DNA of 64,000 nucleotides from Pithys albifrons albifrons (taxonomy: Eukaryota; Chordata; Aves; Passeriformes; Thamnophilidae): assembly GCF_047495875.1 (NCBI RefSeq), contig NC_092497.1, positions 34,045,375 to 34,109,374 on the forward strand, read 5' to 3'. Below are positions 34,981-48,002 of this stretch, in pieces. How positions within the stretch are numbered: the first letter of the stretch is position 1; each line of letters starts with the position of its first letter. Position numbers and translations under genes: made by a program. The notes under the pieces were generated by a model, which worked only from the letters and a program-made list of their open reading frames with translations, searched no databases and had not been told where the DNA came from.

Positions 34981-35859
34981 AGTAAACTGCTTGAGGCTCG
35001 AGCTTGCGTTGTGCAGCTGGGGGGATAGTGGTAGCAATCATAAGCGAAGGATCTGAAAGCAGGTAGGCTGAAAACATGCTCTTGGGAATAAAAAATTTTC
35101 CTCATGGGTAGATGTCTCCTTGTAGGTATACCTGCCTTCAGCCAGCTCGGTGGTATGCGCCAAGAGCCTCTGAGGTGGGTAGACAAACATACTCAAGGAG
35201 ATGCATGCAACAGCATAAATTACATGTCAGAAAAATTAACATCTTGGCCAGACATATACAGACACAGAACAAATTAACCATTCAAGTAGAAGGTGTGACA
35301 TTTATTAGAGAGCTTGATAATCTCTCTCCTTGCGATCACAACCCTAGTGCTAGGTGCTGAACAAACACACAAACCCACAGATTTTGGATGAACTGCTCAC
35401 TGTCCGAGGACAATCTCAGCGCTTGTGTGCTTAGAAACTATGTTATGTGTTTGTAGCAGACTGACATCTGGAGTGATATGCCTTATTTAACAGATCAAAT
35501 GTATTGTTTCAAAAAACCCCATTGATTTATAAGCTTTTGACCTGGGGGTAAGAGGACCACAAGTTCAATGTCAACTGGGAAATAACATAAGGATGTAGAG
35601 ACCTATGGTAGGAATGATGCCATGGCAACAAGAAAGCATCAGAGAAAGTAACAATATTATCTCTTGGAGGGGGAAGAGGAGGAGTATTGTGTTCATGTGT
35701 GCCATGCTGTAGATTAAAATACTATAATTTAGGGTGGGATTTTGGGGATGGTTTTCTTAGAATACATTAACTTCCCTTTGCAATAGGGGCCTTAAATTTA
35801 CTTCCCACATAAGGGTGACATCACGAGAACTCATCAGAAAAAAAGCACTATGAAGTTGA

Positions 35860-35995
35860 GGGTTGTTTTGTTTGGCTGGTTTGTTTGCTTGTGGGTTGTT
35901 TGGTTGGTTTTGGGGTTTGTTTTTTTGCAGGGGAGGGTGGGTTGGTTGAGTTTTTTTGGTTGCTTGGGTTTGGTTTTTTGGGGTTTTGTGTGTTC
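35860..35995. repeat. G/T-rich low-complexity tract
   Basis: The + strand is almost free of A and C: GGTTGTTTTGTTTGGCTGG, GGTTTGTTTTTTTGC and GGTTTGGTTTTTTGGGG type runs. It contains several GGG/GGGG groups. Confidence 0.85.
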
Positions 35996-36344
35996 GTTTC
36001 ATGGGACTTGCTGAGTTTCTGTTGTTCTAAACGAAGCTGTATTTGTGGCTTCTAGCTGAGAAGAATTCTTACTCCAGATAGCACGCTGTATGAGATTCAG
36101 ATTGCCAGTGTTTGGCCAGAATTGCAAGTTTGCATTAGTCTTTGATTAATCTTTGTTTTTCCGGAGTTATTCTGAAAGGATGAACAACTTTACCATGTTT
36201 TCTTCTACTGAGCAATACTATAGTTGTGTTTTTATGTTATTGGAGTTGCATTGCATTGAAACGACTAAACTCCCTAAACAGGAGGACAGATGAGAATTAC
36301 TCTGACTCTGAATTTTGTACTTTGTTCATTTGGTTCTTTCTGTG

Positions 36345-36432
36345 TCAGTGGTTTTTGTTTGGTTTGGGGTTTTTTTGAACAGTTTTTTCTTGTTGCAAGT
36401 AGTTTTTTTGTTTTCTTCATCTGTTTTTTTTT
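36345..36432. repeat. G/T-rich low-complexity tract
   Basis: GTTTTTGTTTGGTTTGGGG is followed by long T runs. It resembles the other G/T tracts and may be a decayed oligo-A-type sequence seen from the other strand. Confidence 0.75.
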
Positions 36433-36936
36433 TTTAAACGAGAGCATAGGATATCTGAAATCACAATTTATCACTAAGACTAAATCACTTGGAATCGTTT
36501 TCCAAAGAAAAGAAGAAGTGAACTGTCTTTGAGATGGAAAAGAGCAACATTTTTTAGATCAGACATGCGGCTTGCTCTAAACAATCACTAACTTTAAAGT
36601 TGTTGTCTTCATTTAGATTGACCCTGGTTAGGTTTCGAGTAAAGGCATTACATACTGAAGGAGCAAACACAGTTATAAATTAAGGTTTAGATATTAAGCT
36701 TTTTCTACTGTTTTCTTCTTTTCATCATCTGCCTGTAACTATGGTAAGGGAAAGCTGAGTGAACCCCCCTGTTCAAAGTGATGGAAGTTTTGCTATTGAA
36801 AACAGAAGATCACATTTTTGATCACACTAAATTTCTGCCCATGAAGAGGAATGTCTGGGTGTTTTCTGCTAATATCTTGAGTATCATTTGTATTTATGGC
36901 CTCTGAATTATGTGAATTTTTCAACCCATTTTAAGC

Positions 36937-39330
36937 AGGACCCCCAGCTCCCTTTCCATGGCACTGCTTTCCAGCATCTCATTCCCCAGTCTCTATGAAC
37001 ATCCAGGGTTGCCCCATGCCAGGTGCAAAATCAGGTACTTTCTCTTGTTGAACCTCATGTGGTTGGTGATTGCCCAGTCCTAAAATTTGTTGAGGTCTCT
37101 CTGCAGGGCCTCCCTGCCTTCAAGGGAGTCAGCAGTTCCTCCCAGTTTTGTGCCATCTGCAAACCTCCTTAGTATCCCTTCCAGCCCTGCATCCAAGTAA
37201 TTTATGAAGATGTTGAAGAGGGCAGGGCCTGAGATGGAGCCCTGTGGAACCCCATTAGTGACAGGTAACCAGTCTGATGACATGCCATTCACTATCACCC
37301 CCTACCACATGATGTGTTTACCCAGCTGTGTGCTGAACATTTTGCCCAGAAGGCCACTGTGAAAGATGGTATCCAAAGCTTTTCTGAAATGCAAAAGGAT
37401 TATCTCAACTGACTTCTTTTGATCAGCTAGGTGGGTTACCTGGTCATAAAAGGAAATCATGATTCATAAGCAGGACTTTCCTCTCATGGAGGGTGTGGCT
37501 GTGGCTGTGGCTGTGCTGGCTGTGTTGTCTTCCAGGTGTTTTTGAACACCTCTCAGAATAATCTCTATAACTTTACCAGGCACTGAAGTAAAACTGACAG
37601 GCCTGTACTTTCTGGACTCCTTCTCCTTGAATATTGTGACAACATTAGCCCGCTTTCAGTCAGCTGGGACCTCTTCAGATTCCCAAGATCACTCAAAAAT
37701 CATCAAGAGAGGCTTTTCAATTACATCAGCCAGCTCTTTGAGGATTCTGGGATTAATCCCATCACACCTCATAGATTTGTAGGAATCTAGCCGGAGCAGC
37801 AGATCCTGCACAATTTTAGGGTTGACTGGGATTTGATAATCCTAACCATCATGGTCCTCTAGCTCAGGGCACTGAGACTCCCTTGGTCCCTTGTCTGTGT
37901 TGAAGATGGAGGCAAAGGAAGCATTAAACACCTCTGCCTTGTCTCTGTTCCTGTTTGTGAGGTGACCATCCTCATTTTGTAATACGCCAATGATATTTGT
38001 ATACTGCCTGTTGCCATTGATATACTTGAAAAAAATGTTTATTGTCCCTCACATTTCTGGCCAGCTGCAACTTCAGCTGAGCTCTGGCTGCATGAATTTT
38101 CTCCCTACAGCTGCAAACAGCATCCCTGTATTCTTTTCATGCCACTCGACCTTGCTGTCACTGGGCATACATGTTCTTTTTTTGCCTTATTTTCAAGAGA
38201 AGATTCCTACTCAGCCAAGTTGGCCTTCTGCTTTGGCTTCTTGACTTCCAACATTTGAGAAGTGCCTGCTTCTGTGCCCTTAGGAGGTGATGTTTGAAAA
38301 GTGACCAGCACTGATGACCCAGCATCTACAAAAATATTTTCCCAGGAGACCTTACTGCCCTGAGCAGCCTGAAGTCTGCTCTCCTCATATCCAGAGCTGA
38401 GGGTTTGCTGGCACTTTTCTTCCTATCAACAGAGATTTTAAATTCGTTCACTTCATGGTGACAGTGGTCAAGATGGCTGCAAACTTCCACTTTGCACATG
38501 ATAGCTGCTCTGTTGACAAGCAGCAGATCAACAAGGGCATCTTTCTGAGTCCGCTCCCTTAGAATCAGTTCCAAAAAGTTGTCATCCAGGTTTTATAGGA
38601 ACCTTCTGGCCCGGCCTGAAGTAGGTATGTGATGCTCCCAGTTAACTTCTTGCAAGCTGATGTCCCCCATAAGGACAAGGACAGTTGACTTGGAAGTATC
38701 TGCTACGTTCTCAGAGAATAAATCCTCATTATCATGGTCCTGGCTGGCAGGTCTATAGCAGACTCCCACAACCTGCATTATTTTTTTGCCGCTCAATTTT
38801 TACCCAGAGGCTCTCAACTCTGACATTGCCACCCGAGAGCTCCATGAATTCTAACCCTTCTGCTACATACAGTGCCACCCCTTCACCTCCTCTACCCTGT
38901 CTGTTCCTGCTGAAGAGCTTGTTCCTGTCCAACAGCACACTCCAGTGACAGGGACTCATCTCTCCACCGAGTTTCACTTATGCCAATAAAGTCAGTTTTC
39001 TGGAACTGGGCCAAAACTTTGAGCTCCTCTTGTTTGTTCTTAGTGCTGTGTGCATAGGTGTAGAATCATTTCAGGTGTGGTACATTGTAACCACTACCTT
39101 GTCAAGCAGATTGAGGGATCCCATTAGGGGTTGTTTCTTCAAGTTTTAGCACTCCATCACATTGCTCATCACTGTCAAGTCTGGTTTTGTTCCCTTTCCC
39201 CTTTCCAAGGTACTTTGAAGTTCTATGACTGAGCCTCACCAGGTCCTGTGGTAGAAGCCTTTTTCCCTTCAGAGATACAGTTGCATCCCAGTAGGTGTCA
39301 GTAGACCAGGTGTTGAGATGATCATCCCGT
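36937..39330 (-). mobile_element. CR1 LINE copy 2 (long, dead, lacks 3' end)
   Basis: On the minus strand this copy runs from the endonuclease domain to late ORF2. Endonuclease pieces lie at 38,753-38,977 (GRGGEGVALYVAEGLEFMEL), 38,593-38,796 (VVGVCYRPASQ and VLMGDISLQEVNWEHH) and 38,326-38,574 (ALVDLLLVNRAAI). Reverse-transcriptase pieces follow, ending at 37,080-37,298 ([26 protein letters not shown]). Nonsense TGA codons at 37,656-37,658 and 37,689-37,691 are in one frame. The left end stops inside ORF2, so the last roughly 640 bp present in copy 1, including the 3'UTR, are missing. The right boundary is uncertain: CR1-like 5' sequence may run to about 39,900. Confidence 0.9.
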
Positions 39331-42300
39331 GGTCAAAATAGCCAATTTTTTTTTCACTTACACCAGCCACAGAGCCATGCATTGACCTGATGGGTCTCTC
39401 TGTCCCTATCAGTATTATTCCATATTACTGGAAGAATTGAGGAAATCACTGTTGGTGCTTCTGATCCCTCTAGTAATTGTCCCAGACCTTCAAGTCTCCT
39501 TTGAATGCCCTAGGACTTCTCCTTGTAATTTAGCTGCATGTGCTGTCTGGGCTTGAGAGGGAGCATACAGTGACAGGGAGCAAGGAACCCCACTACTCTC
39601 TGTGACAGATGGGGATGAGAGCAGAACAGCAGGTGTCACCTGCCTCCGCTCTAGTCAGGCTTTTGCACCTGGGCTGTGACGTTACAGTCTGGGACGGATG
39701 ATATGCTGGTGGGTGAGGGTCAGTGGTGGAGCCAGAGCAGGGTGGGAGAGTAGTTTCTTTCCCCCCTTGCAATTTTCAGATCCTGTCTGGGTGAAGGGAT
39801 GAGCAATCAGGTCTGAACCCTGCAGCTGAGCCTGCTTTTGGCTGCAGCTGGCACTGGAGACCTCCCCAGGTCCCTGCCAACCTGAGTTACCTTGGGATTG
39901 TGTAAATAAACATTAGAAAGTCCTCTGAGAATTAGTTTACAAGATGCACATTAGTACAGCTCGTAACTGTTTCTCTGTCTTGAAAATCTTAGAAGTGTAC
40001 CTATATTTGTTATTAGATGTGAAAATATGTTTCTTAAGAAAAGAAAAGAAAAAACCCACCAAAAATAGTAGTTCTAGTCCAGGGCAGGGACTGGTAAAAT
40101 AGTCTATGAAAACTGTAAAATGGAAATTGAGACTTTGCCTGGCTGATCTCCTGCTGCACTGGTGGAAGGATGCACCCTTCTGTGTTGCAACCTCTCTGTC
40201 CAGCTCTATCTCCTTGCTGCCTCCTCCAGGCAAAGGATTCAGCTAGAGTTTAGCGTGCAGGAGGTAGCTAAAAGCAGGTGTCCATTATATTTGAACGCAG
40301 TGCTTTTCTGATGGTTTCATTGTTCAGAAAACTGAGCAATAAAAGATCCAATAAGACTGGAAAGAAGAAATCTGTCAGTGGTGTGACTTGGAGGTGACAC
40401 AAGGGCTTGGGCAAAGTAAGCCTACAGCAGGTGCTTGTGCAGGTGGCAGATCAGATGTTGTGCTTTTGTAGTACTCACATCACCAGATGAGTTGTAATAC
40501 ATTTTACTACTGATCAGGTTTTACTCTCTCTGATGGAAATACTTGTTTATACCGTTACTCTTTTAAAGTTCTTGGTAGCAGAAGGGAATTCTATATATAA
40601 AACAGGAATACTTAATAATGTATGACAAACTGCACATTTTGTCTACCTTTTATTTTAGGCAGTTTCTTTCTCTTCTTAATTTTGACATTTATAAAATGGG
40701 TTTAAAAATGTTATATGGTATATAGCAGAGTGTTTGGTTGGATGTTTTATTTTGTTTGTGCATGCTCTGGATGAGCAACACTTCTTCTGGCTGCTTATTT
40801 GTGTGCATTAATAATAAAAGCTAGAAACAATGACTATTTATGCTTCAGTTTAAACTGAGTTTCCTGAATCTAAACACGAGGATGCTTTTTTAAGAATCCT
40901 GAATATATTGCCTAGTCTCCCTGCCATGGGCCTCCAGTGAGGAAAGCTGTAAAGAAACTTCCTGTAGTATAGCAGTCCCGTATATTTGTTCAAACAGCTG
41001 ATCTTGAGTTTGTTATTTTAGTGGTGGAGAAAAAAAAATTATATTCTGTACATTACTACTTTGGTGCATGTGTGCACTAGCCTATTAAGTAGTGTGACAG
41101 CTAGATTTTTAAAGGGTAGTAATTTATTTTGATTCTAAGGATGATGTTTTATCAGAACTGAAAATATTTTTGCTAATACTTATTAACATTCTTGTGAAGA
41201 TGTCCTCTGCAGTGTGTACTGAGTACTGCCTGATGCAGGATAAACGTTCATAAGCCACTGTTATTAGTATGAAGTGACTTTGAAATTGCTAGATTTTGTG
41301 CTGAAGGGTAAGTTTCAGATTTTGGATTTAAAGAATTCCAGAAAATGCGTATCTAGGAGAAACCTCAGAAGCCCCCTCCATATTTCATGACTGTAGCTTT
41401 CAAGAGTAGTACTCTGTACCTATAAAAGCAGAGTGTAGCATAACTGACTGAAGACATGCAAAACAAGTCAGTGCAGAGCTATAACGTGACTTTTAGAATA
41501 AAGATGAGAAAAACAGGAAAAAAATCCAAAACCAAATTAAGAGAGGGAAATGAACTCTCATTAAAATAATAGAACAGTAGTTCAATCCCCTGAAAATACA
41601 TCAGGGATTATCACATTGAAGATATAGAGTCTAAGAAAATATCAAGGACTGAAATTGCCTTGCTCTTTCTTCCTTTCTTGTTGAACTAATAATCATTAAT
41701 TATTAATGCACAGCCTATTCTGTATCTCAAATGAAAGAAGGTTGAGGTTTAATAATTAGAATGATAGTCATACTCCATGGGCAGAATTGAAAAATTATTC
41801 TTAATTGGGGATTTCTGACTTTATCTCATTTACTTCTTTGAGACCTGATGATTTTTAAGTGGTGTCTGACTTCCCTTTTTATGAAAAGATTTATTTCAAA
41901 CTGAATATCCAGAATCAATAGACAGCTTTTAAATCTTGAGCTCTTACAGTTGTATGTTGTGAATGAACTGTGAGACTGAGAGTTGCTGATGTAGAAGTGA
42001 TATTGTTCCTGGCCACCACACAAAAAGCCAAAACAGGACTCTGAAGGCTTGCTTTTCTATAGCACATTTTATCTGTTATCTGCTCTATACACTTGCTCAG
42101 GTCTTGCCTGAAAATACTGGATTTAATTGAAAAGAGAAATATTTTTAAATTTCAAACAATAATTTAGAAGCAAGAAAAAAAGAAAAAAAAATAGTGTGGA
42201 GAGATGAGGAATCCGTAGACCTGTGACAAGGAGAATGAAAATTCATGTCTACATCAGGAGACACTTTTACTTTTGACAATCCCATTTTTGTTGTTTTTTG

Positions 42301-43000
42301 CTTGATTGGTTGCTTTTGTTTTTTGGCCTTTTTTCATCATAGGGAGCTGCTACTGTGAGGCATGTACGTAGGCTTTTGGGATTCATCTGAAGCTTATGGG
42401 ATGTTTTATTCATCACAACATAATACAGACAAGTACGTCTTAAGCTATTGGAGATGCTAATATTGGTTGAGAAAATAGAAGCACATTTTAACTCAAACTA
42501 TTTAGTCTAGCACCGGCTTGTATTGATACAAGTGTCCTTTTCTATTTTCTGTGTTTGTAGCTGAAAGCAACTCTTTTCAGTCATATGTTTATTACTTCTG
42601 GTGAAGCAGCATTTCAATGGTCTTGTTACATTTCAAAATAGAAATGAAAAGAAAAAGAGACATTATTTCCTGGCACATGTAGGGTTGTTTTTCTGGTATT
42701 CTTATGTTCTTTTTGCTTTTAGATAACATAATTGCTTTAATGACATAATGAAAATGTTGTGTAAAGATTATTTAAGGTAGGTGATCTCCTGTGGCAACTT
42801 TTTCAAGGTTGCCAAGAATTGTAGAGAAACTACAATTATAAACTGCAATTGTTATAAAACCCTTTATAACAGACTGACTTCAGAGGTGCAAGGAGGAAAA
42901 CAAAAATAAATATTTTGTCTAAATAAACAAACAAATGAAATTTTCTTCTTCCTATTGGCAGATATTAAGAGCTTACTCTCTAGAAATACAGTGTAAGAAG
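39331..43000. other. Mostly unique non-coding DNA
   Basis: 39,331-39,900 is richer in G+C and may be more CR1 5' sequence. From 39,900 on it is A+T-rich, with no gene or repeat that I can name. Confidence 0.45.
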
Positions 43001-43004
43001 AAAA

Positions 43005-43800
43005 AAAAAGCATTCCCTTTTTAAACTTTTTGCAGTTGTTGATTGCCCATCTCTTTAATGTGTCAAGGTATTCCTGCAGGTCTTCTCCAGCCATGAAGGA
43101 CTCAACAGGTCTTCTAGGTTTCCTATCATGGGCAGACTTACTCAGTATTCCTTCAAATCCTTCATCCAAGTAGTTAGCAAAAACATTGAAGAGAATGGGC
43201 TGAGGATGGAGCCCTGCAGAACCCCACTAGTGACTGGACACCAGCCTGATGTCCCACTCTTCACTATAACTCTTTGTGCCCAACCTGTGAGCCAGCCACT
43301 TATGTAACATGTGAGCCATCATGTATTCAGTGGTATGTGCTGGCCATTTTGTCAAGAAGGATCCTATGAAAAGCAGTATCAAAAGGTTTGCTGAGGTCCA
43401 GAAAGACTACATCAGCTGGCTTTCCTAGGTGTGTTATCCTGTTGTAGAAAGAAAAGGGAGTTGACGAGCAGGACTTTCCCCTCATGAGGTTGTGCTGGCT
43501 GTGACCCATGACTGTGTTGTCCTTCAGGTGTTTTTCAGCACCTTCCAGAAAAATCTTCTCCATAACTTTACCAGGCACTGAAGTGAGACTGACAAGCCTG
43601 TAGTTTCTAGGGTCATCCTTCTTGCCCTTCTTAAAAACTGGGACATTTTCCAGCTTGCAGTCAGCTGGGACCACGCTGGATTCCCAAGACCACTCAAAAA
43701 TCACCAGGGGAGTTTTTGTGATAATATCAGCCAACTCTTTGGGGATGCCAGTGTGAATCTCACCAGGCCTTATAGATTTGTAGGGATCCAGCTGAGTAAT
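43005..43800 (-). mobile_element. CR1 LINE copy 3 (ORF2 fragment)
   Basis: This minus-strand CR1 reverse-transcriptase fragment is internal only, with neither end intact. At 43,327-43,734 it encodes FEWSWESSVVPADCKLENVP, VFKKGKKDDPRNYRLVSLTS, VPGKVMEKI and DVVFLDLSKPFDT; the last is motif A of CR1 reverse transcriptase, in altered form. At 43,010-43,170 it encodes GFEGILSKSAHDRK and LQEYLDTLKRWAINNC. At the two positions where copies 1 and 2 have TGA, this copy has sense codons (Trp and Cys). Confidence 0.9.
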
Positions 43801-44063
43801 TTAAAAGTAGAGTAGTTTAAAAGTAGAACTAAAGAGAATCTAATCTAGAATGTTGAAATTACTTTCTTGTTGGAAAAGATGCAATAGGCTAGAGTATGTT
43901 TCACTATTTGCTCTCACTTTTTAAATTTTGAAGGTAGTTATGGAGAACCCAGATCTGCAGTAACTTTACTTTAGATTCCTCTGGTTCTTCAAGGTAAGCC
44001 AACTTTTGTTGTTAAAGGATTCCCAGATACCAGAAGTTCTTAACAGTCAGCCGTGATCTAGGT

Positions 44064-44685
44064 TGTGTTGGTGAAAAGGTAAACCAGCAGGAAAAAATGA
44101 ACCCAACTCAAGAGAGATTATAAGTCAGAGTTACAATTTAATGAAAGTATTACAATAAATGCAATTACACGAAGAGAAACTGGTTTTAATGCACAAAACC
44201 CAGGTGTATAACCCAGCCCCCTGGGGTATAAACAGAATGGTGTTTGTTAGCCCCTGTGTGAGCCCCAGGTGGTCACTTTGAGTCCAAAGTAAAAGGAAAA
44301 GAAAAACCTGTTGGTGAGGATGTTGGTCAGGTGAGAATGCCCAGTATCTCCCTCAGGGAGGGGAGTTCCACAATGGGTGATTGAAATCTGAGTCTTGGAT
44401 GTTTTTGGACTCCTTGATGTCCCATTAGCAGACATGACCTCTCAGGCTGGGTCTGAAGGACCCCGGAGAGGAGTTACCACAGCTGAGTCATTGGTGTGAA
44501 GACCCTATCTTACAGGGTTCTCTAATGCCCAGCTTGTAGTGTGGGGAGTCAGATGTGCCCTGGGAAGCTGCTGCAAATGATCCATAGTTAGCAGTTTGCT
44601 AGAAATGAGATAGAGTGTGTAGAATACATAGTTTTGGTTACACCCACACAGTGATAAGCTGGTCCCAGCTGCTCTAACTAGGACA
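44064..44685 (-). mobile_element. Solo LTR, ERVL-type
   Basis: The + strand begins TGTGTTGGTGAAAAGG and ends CTAACTAGGACA, flanked by a perfect 5-bp duplication TAGGT (44,059-44,063 and 44,686-44,690). The minus sense is inferred because the + strand start resembles the reversed 3' end of the other ERVL LTRs. The duplicated target runs straight into a short direct repeat (AATTTCACTAATTAGGT) on the right. Confidence 0.85.
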
Positions 44686-44690
44686 TAGGT

Positions 44691-45670
44691 AATTTCACTA
44701 ATTAGGTAATTTCACTAGTGGTCCCTGAAGAGAACAGGTTAAAAGTTGTTATAGAAAATGACTAAGGCTGTAGTAATATCAGAAGTTGAGAATGAAGCTT
44801 AGCAACAACTGAAAAGGTACTCAGGCAACAGGGAAAGCAACTGATAAAGGTTTTACTAAACTTAGCAGTGAAAGTAGATGCAGTGAAATTCACCTCACAT
44901 TGTGAGTTTGTTTGTTCTCCCATTCATTTACCAAAATTGTGACAGGGCTGGATTTGATTCAACAAAATTGTTTTGGAAATGACAACCTATTGATTTTAAA
45001 TGCGCATTTTGACTTCAAGAAAGTGTTTCCCTAATGCTTAGATATTAGAGTTATTTTAAAAGCTAATATTAAAATGCATCTCTTTACATTGACAATGGAG
45101 TAACACATACTGTGTTGTATGAAAACGCAATTTTAATTAGAATAAAGATTTTGGCCCATGTAGATGAGGACTACAAAGGCTCAAACTCATTCCTGATGCA
45201 CTTCATTTGATGTTGGTGGGACATGGTCTGATAATGAGCATATAAAACATGTAAATATAACAACATAAGAAAGTCTAGGGATACTAGAAATTTTTTGAGA
45301 GGTCATGAAATTAATTCACACAAGCCATTAAGAAGGGAGGCTCCCTAGTTATAATTCTTCAAATCAATAGATTTGATGACCTTACTAAAACTCCCTGGTG
45401 GTTATTTCATTGAAGTACTGAGAGGACTTTAGAGATGTCCTGTTTCACACTGTTGCATCAATTTTGTAATGATGCAATTAGAACAGTAATGGTTTATTCT
45501 TGTCTCAGTGTTGAAGTGTGATTGTATGGATGTCATTTCACATTCCAAGTAGGCTGGCTTTACTCAGGCTACAGAACAGTTACACTGCTTAGGGTTGCTA
45601 AGCTGAGTAATTAAGAAAATGCAAAAATACAATAGATGGTTGCAATGCACATCATTCTTAAACGATGATG
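44691..45670. other. Unique A+T-rich non-coding DNA
   Basis: I see no gene or nameable repeat between the two solo LTRs. Confidence 0.5.
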
Positions 45671-45675
45671 CAGAT

Positions 45676-46197
45676 TGTAATGGTTTGACCCATGGCTTCC
45701 TCAGTAACCATTGTATCTAAGGAAGTTACAAGTATTCCACACGTGTCTTCCACGGAGCAGGGGAGGAATGGTTTGGTCTCTTTTTCCTTCCTTGGCCAGG
45801 GAGCTCATGGGAGGTGTTGGAGTCTGATCCCTCTGGTTGGTGGTGGTTCTCCTGTCCTGGGTGAGATTGTTTCATGCTTGTTCCCCTTCCTTGAGGTTTT
45901 TAATTGTGTTTGTCTGTTTCATTTGGGTTTTTTTAGTTTGGGTTTGTTTCTTCCCAATTTTCTGGTTAATCAGTCCCCTTTTTCCATTTCCCTTTCCCCT
46001 GGGGGTGGGGTCCTATGTACTGTGTATACAGTGTGGCTGTAAATGTTAGAAAATATAATTTATTCTTTTTATTCAGTTCAGTTTCTTTTGAGTTCATTTC
46101 TTTTCAGTTTTTTTTTTCTTTCCTTTGCTGGAAGAGTTCTGGGAGGGGGAAGGGGGGCTAGTCCCTGGTTGGTAACAGCTAGGCCAAACCTGCAACA
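45676..46197 (+). mobile_element. Solo LTR, ERVL-type
   Basis: It begins TGTAATGGTTTGACCC and ends GCCAAACCTGCAACA, flanked by a perfect 5-bp duplication CAGAT (45,671-45,675 and 46,198-46,202). It holds T/G-rich and T-rich runs in its second half, as do the other LTRs. A frame of 116 codons across it is chance. Confidence 0.9.
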
Positions 46198-46202
46198 CAG
46201 AT

Positions 46203-47989
46203 GAAAGTAATTTCATTCACTGAGATACAGTGCTGTTGATATCATGAGTTTTCAGCAGTACTAAACAGAGAGTGCAACTAGCAAAATAGCAAAAAAATCA
46301 CAGAAGGTTATTTTCCAAAGTCTAATCAATTATTATCTTTTTGTTAATAGATTCTCAAAAAAGGGATGAATTTTAAGTCAGTAAAGAAACACTGTCATGA
46401 TTTTTGTTTTCACAGGTTTTTCTCATTGTTATGGACAAGATGGTTCTAGGCTATGGAGATGCTGTTTTGGATTTTGTTTCCATACAGACACAACTTAATC
46501 ACTGTAGACCAAGTAAACAATGACTTTGAGATATGAATGAAGCATCAGTTGCTACTTGTGTTTCTGTTACCTACTGACTGTTGCTTTGCATTTTTGTTGA
46601 GGTGTCTCAATAAGAAAGCCAACAGCAAAGCAGCAACTGTACAAAAATGTCTGTTAAAGCAGAAGTTTGTCTTAGCTATTTCTTCTGATTTTAAAAGGGG
46701 ACAAGGATAACAACCAACATCCTCACTGCTTCATACATTTGGAGTGGTTTCTAATTCAAAAAGGAAATCAGAACTCCTTGAAGGTTCCTATGTATGATGA
46801 GGAAATCAGAACTCTTTGCACTCAATGAAATGTTCTTATGCTTCTCTTTCCTCATGATAAGCATCTCTCTTCTATTTCATCAGTTGTGAGACTGCCTGAA
46901 CTTCCCACAGTCCAGTGTCCCGTTTTAGGACCTGGTTGTATTTAAGATGTCAGATTTTGTGTGGAACTCAGTGGTTTATTTGTGTATGCCTTCCCTGGAT
47001 TGCCCTCTTTGCATAGGCTAACTATTCTGTTCTTGCCTTCAGAGACTTTCTGCAACACTGAGACTACCACCTCTATGCATATTTTTCTCCTCCACTCCAG
47101 TTTTCATATGTATATATGTAGATATCTATGTAGATATCTATGTAAAGTATTTCTGAAAACTGAGTCATAAAGATGTGCTTTTGCTGTGCTATTTTTGAAG
47201 AATAAGAAGAGGTTTTGTACTAAAAAGTATTGATGGGCTCATCCCACTTTTTAATTTGGTTTCATATCCATAAGTACAGGATGCTTGAAGCACTGAATTG
47301 CTTTTTTCTTTTTTTTTTCTTTTTTTTTTTTTTTTTTAATTTCCACAGCTTTTCGTCCTTTCTTTCATCTTCTTAGAAACAGCAGTATAGTAAATATGAT
47401 GACCAAACTGCTACCTGCCTCTTTCTGAGTCAGGTGAGTTGTGGTGCAAGTGGAAGCTTAGAGTGGTCTCAGACCCCACCTACCAGAACTGAAAGGACTA
47501 GTGAAAATATCTGGTACTCTTCCAGGTAATCGGGGTCTGTGACACACAAAAAAATCCATTTGATTTTGAAACTGGAAGCAAGGCTTAACAAAGGTGCCTG
47601 TACAAATATGTGTTGTGTCTGGCTTTTTCTTCTTTCTTTTATTCAATTATTTTTAAACTTCTGGCAAAGGTTAAAAGCATGTCATGGCAAATTTATATAA
47701 GGTTATTTCCCAGTCTTTTTTTCAGCTGCTCATTTGGCATTATAACAGGACATTCAAGTGACTTTCATTCTAGGCAGAAACTGAGATAGTCTGTTGTATA
47801 ATTAGCCTTACAGCTCATACCATTTAGTATCATGATTTGAGGATAATCTTTTATTTTATCCTGAAAATCTAAGGTGTATTCCCTTTGTCCCTTTGCAGAA
47901 ATGTTAAAATATTTTTAATTTCCTGGTGGCAGTGAATCTAAACATTTGAAATCCTACAGTCTTTATAAGAGTGTATTTCTTCTCTTAAT
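46203..47989. other. Unique non-coding DNA
   Basis: It contains a pyrimidine run (C then T-rich) at 47,301-47,337 and a doubled ATATGTAGATATCTATGTAG motif near 47,107-47,142. No gene is visible. Confidence 0.5.
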
Positions 47990-48002
47990 AATATGGCTCT
48001 AG

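Larger units (their letters stand above)
34981..36936. other. Non-coding DNA downstream of the CpG island
   Basis: This is probably the start of a first intron if the candidate exon is real. It contains two G/T-rich tracts, at 35,860-35,995 and 36,345-36,432. No splice acceptor with an exon is convincing. Confidence 0.5.

Noticed and set aside
34237..35186. Long overlapping open frames (215-266 codons) on the minus strand across the CpG island
   Set aside because: G+C-rich DNA has few stop codons, so long frames arise by chance in several phases. These three overlap each other, have no consistent splice or start signals and extend into A+T-rich flanks.
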